64,000 bases of DNA. Origin: Acanthopleura granulata. Taxonomy: Eukaryota; Mollusca; Polyplacophora; Chitonida; Chitonidae. The notes below the pieces were generated by a model. It was not told where the DNA came from. It searched no databases and saw only the letters and a list, made by a program, of their open reading frames with translations. Location: positions 3,375,333 through 3,439,332 of the forward strand of contig JABBOT010000022.1 of the NCBI GenBank assembly GCA_016165875.1. Direction: 5' to 3'. This document shows positions 61,673 through 64,000 of the stretch, in pieces (the first letter of the stretch is position 1; each line of letters starts with the position of its first letter). The position numbers and the translations under genes are program-made.

Positions 61673-62446
61673 AGAGGAAGGGGTTTTTTTTTGTTTAATT
61701 TTGAGAGCATACATGTATATAGGTATTATTTTTGTATGTATTTATATGACATATATTATTACTGGTGACAGTATTTACACAAATGTTAGAGGAGGCTGTT
61801 GTAACTATACAGGTTGTAATATATATATGTATATACACTGAAATTTTGCATGTTGATGTGTATACCATTCAGTACGTGGTATTATATATGGAAATATTAT
61901 GGAAGGATTCCTTGACTGTAGTCAGTGAATAAACTTTGAGGTATAAGTAAATACTGTTTGATTTACATATATTTTTTGGTTCTATAATCCAAAAATCAAA
62001 TTTTTATTGTTGGCATCCATAGAACTTGATGTTTACAAAAGTGAAGATTCAAGTGCTAGTTATTTTTGTAAAATATGAATTATAAAGACCTGTTCTTAAT
62101 TAGTAATTTTCGAATGTGTGATATTGAACTGGCTGCGATATTGAATATGTCGAGCTGTGATCTTACTGCTGTGTGCCAGAGTGTAGGGCCCTAACGTGGT
62201 CATCCGTCTGTGATTTAATTAACAGCACTGAGTGCCAGTTGAAACTTCTACCAGCTACATACAGTATATTTCCTACATTTTTACCCTTCAGTTTTGCTTT
62301 GAACATGACATTTTGTTTTAAGACCCTTATACATCGATTGTGCAATTGCCCTTTGTATTAAGTGTATTGTCAAGACAAATTGTTGTTACTTGTCGTATTC
62401 TGATCAGGATAACCTCTGGTGGAATAAATTGTAAGAGCTGAATAAA
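61673..62446 (+). other. Probable STPG1 3' UTR with poly(A) signals
   Basis: AATAAA hexamers occur at 62423-62428 and 62441-62446; the second is followed by GT-rich sequence. AT repeats near 61820-61835. Confidence 0.55.
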
Positions 62447-63684
62447 ATCTTACAAATTATTCAGAAACTGAAGTATGTGTTCCATTTACATTCATTGATG
62501 TGGTACTGGAACACTGCAATGCAGTTGATGTTGATAGTGTTGAAAGCGTATAATTCCACCTTTAGTTTATCGTTTTGGATTGCTTTTTAACTCTCGTACT
62601 TTGAATATCTATTATTAATCTTTTTTCACACTATCATGAAATGTATCGCTTTAACATTGTAAAGTCTGACGAGTCACTTGTATATTGTGTGGCAATGTGT
62701 GAAAATACAAGTCTAGCGAATGTTCTCATTACATAAGTAGGTCTGGGTACAAATGCTTTTGATGAAAGCCGCGAAATTCCTTTCCGGAGACCACAGATGC
62801 GGTTAAGGCGGGAAAATATAACAGACATGTAACAGCCTGTGAACAGCGACTGCTTGCATTCACGGCTGGCTGGCTGGCTGTTGGTTTTGCAGGACGCGGT
62901 TACGCGCCAAGGCTCACATGCCATCCAGGCACATCTGTCAAATCCCAGTTCTCTTGCCCTGGCTTGAGGACCAAGGCACCCGGTCGACCGTCCCCGCTGC
63001 GCCATGTGGCTTTATGTAAGCTGGACAGTCAGTTTCCTTTGTCCAAGAGTCGGTCAGTCTGACCCAGCACGTCAAATGTTATTTAAGAAGACGCTTGACT
63101 GACGGGAATGCAAATTGTTCAGCGTAGCTATTCGTTATGCAGCACAGTCGGCCAGAGTGTACAGCCTCACGTACGGTGAGCCTTAGAAGAGTGAAGTTTT
63201 TACACAGGAAGAGAGAAAAAAACAAGGACTTTGCATATCGTGCGCAATTTGTCAGTATAGAGATGGTCAAATTATTAAGCTGACCCATCCTTGGCGTCAG
63301 ATGACATTAAAGTTAATACGGAAGGAAACATTTGTTTCACTGGTGCTAACGCTTGACTCAAGAATGTTTCACTCACTTGATAGGTGGTGGAGTGCTCGCA
63401 GTATGTTAACGATCGCCATTCTTCATGAACGTGTGTACCTAACAAACCCCTTGCATGATTGTAAAGCCACGGTCAATGATGAAAGAGGGTAGAAAATATC
63501 TCACTTGTAGAGTGAATTTAATTACCGTTTTATATCCGTAGGATACTTTAATTTATGTATATGTATATATATGTGTGTATATATATATATACATAAATTA
63601 AATATATATATAGCGCCATGATCGAGAGTTTAATTTGATACCAAAGAATATTCACTTTTAGGAAGCGGACAACAGTATATGTTG
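62447..63684. other. Intergenic region with a CpG-rich patch
   Basis: No gene could be recognised. The patch at about 62765-63005 is richer in CpG than its surroundings and contains an E2F-type 'ggcgggaaaa' at 62807-62816. The 123-codon minus-strand frame at 62634-63005 has no family resemblance. An AT-rich palindrome lies at 63549-63600. Confidence 0.5.
63549..63600. repeat. AT-rich palindrome
   Basis: Arms begin 'taatttatgtatat' and end 'atatacataaatta', exact reverse complements, with an alternating AT/GT centre. Able to extrude as a cruciform. Confidence 0.85.
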
Positions 63685-64000
63685 ACAGGAACAACGGACA
63701 GAGCCCGAAGGATACCCATGACAACTCGCCGGTTGCTATCAGACTTTCCCACTTACATTTATTTATTTATTTGATTGATGTTTTACGCCGTAATCAAGAA
63801 TATTTCACGGCGGGGGAAACCCACAACCATCCGCAGGTTGCTGTCAGACCTTCCCACGTACGGCCCGAGAGGAAGCCAGCATGAGCTAGGCTTGATTTCA
63901 CAGCGACCGCATTGGTGGGAGGCTTCACTTAAAGCGCTGCGTTAGCGCCACGGAGGCCCCTTTTCCACTTATAGGACCGAGGAGTATAAAGCCAGCCAGA
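63685..64000 (-). mobile_element. Older SINE interrupted by a younger SINE; runs off the window
   Basis: Core sequence 'agactttcccactta' ends at about 63755, where a new SINE tail begins. After the younger copy ends, near 63962, core-like sequence resumes ('ccacttataggaccgagg' and 'agccagccaga'). This is the pattern of one SINE inserted in another. Confidence 0.7.
63756..63962 (-). mobile_element. Younger SINE nested in an older copy
   Basis: Begins with TTTA repeats and 'gatgttttacgccgtaatca', includes 'ccatccgcaggttgctgtca' and ends at the tRNA-like head 'gcgttagcgccacggaggcc'. A short repeat of the 'ccactta' sequence at both edges is compatible with a target duplication. Confidence 0.8.

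Noticed and set aside
62634..63005. 123-codon minus-strand frame starting MAQRGRS
   Set aside because: Low-complexity composition driven by a CpG-rich patch; no family signature or splice context.

Overview
This is animal nuclear DNA. Genes are split by many short exons with GT-AG introns, intergenic DNA is long and AT-rich, and tRNA-derived SINEs and minisatellites are abundant. Protein similarity, intron style and a SINE with an (AAATA)n tail suggest a lophotrochozoan (mollusc or brachiopod grade). That placement is inference. No prokaryotic, plasmid or phage features were seen.

Five protein-coding genes can be read; four were reconstructed exon by exon with unbroken phase. (1) 2646-3047 (+): an intronless 133-residue single-pass membrane protein resembling KCNE potassium-channel subunits. 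(2) 20263-7875 (-): DEK chromatin protein, 12 coding exons, 473 aa. (3) 28518-39768 (+): RNF144-type RBR E3 ubiquitin ligase, 8 coding exons, 297 aa, with a C-terminal membrane anchor and probably a long 3' UTR. (4) 53003-48575 (-): RRM2, the ribonucleotide reductase small subunit, 7 exons, 397 aa, all metal ligands and the radical tyrosine present. (5) 53658-61672 (+): STPG1 (SHIPPO/PGP-repeat protein), 9 exons, 342 aa.

DEK and RNF144 are divergent neighbours, as I recall DEK and RNF144B being on human 6p22.3. RRM2 and STPG1 start codons are 654 bp apart and divergent. The DEK and RRM2 upstream regions each carry an E2F-like site close to a CCAAT box, which fits two S-phase-linked genes.

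The non-coding part is dominated by tandem arrays of different unit lengths (19, 20, 20, 30, 35, 43, 47, 48, 86 and about 150 bp), by copies of one SINE family (four with target-site duplications), and by a small inverted-repeat element in DEK introns 1 and 2. The most unusual structure is the 48-bp array at about 26.6-28.5 kb. It runs up to the first coding exon of RNF144, each unit resembles a 3' splice site, and the last unit supplies the exon's apparent acceptor. I found no evidence for a wholly new multi-gene system.
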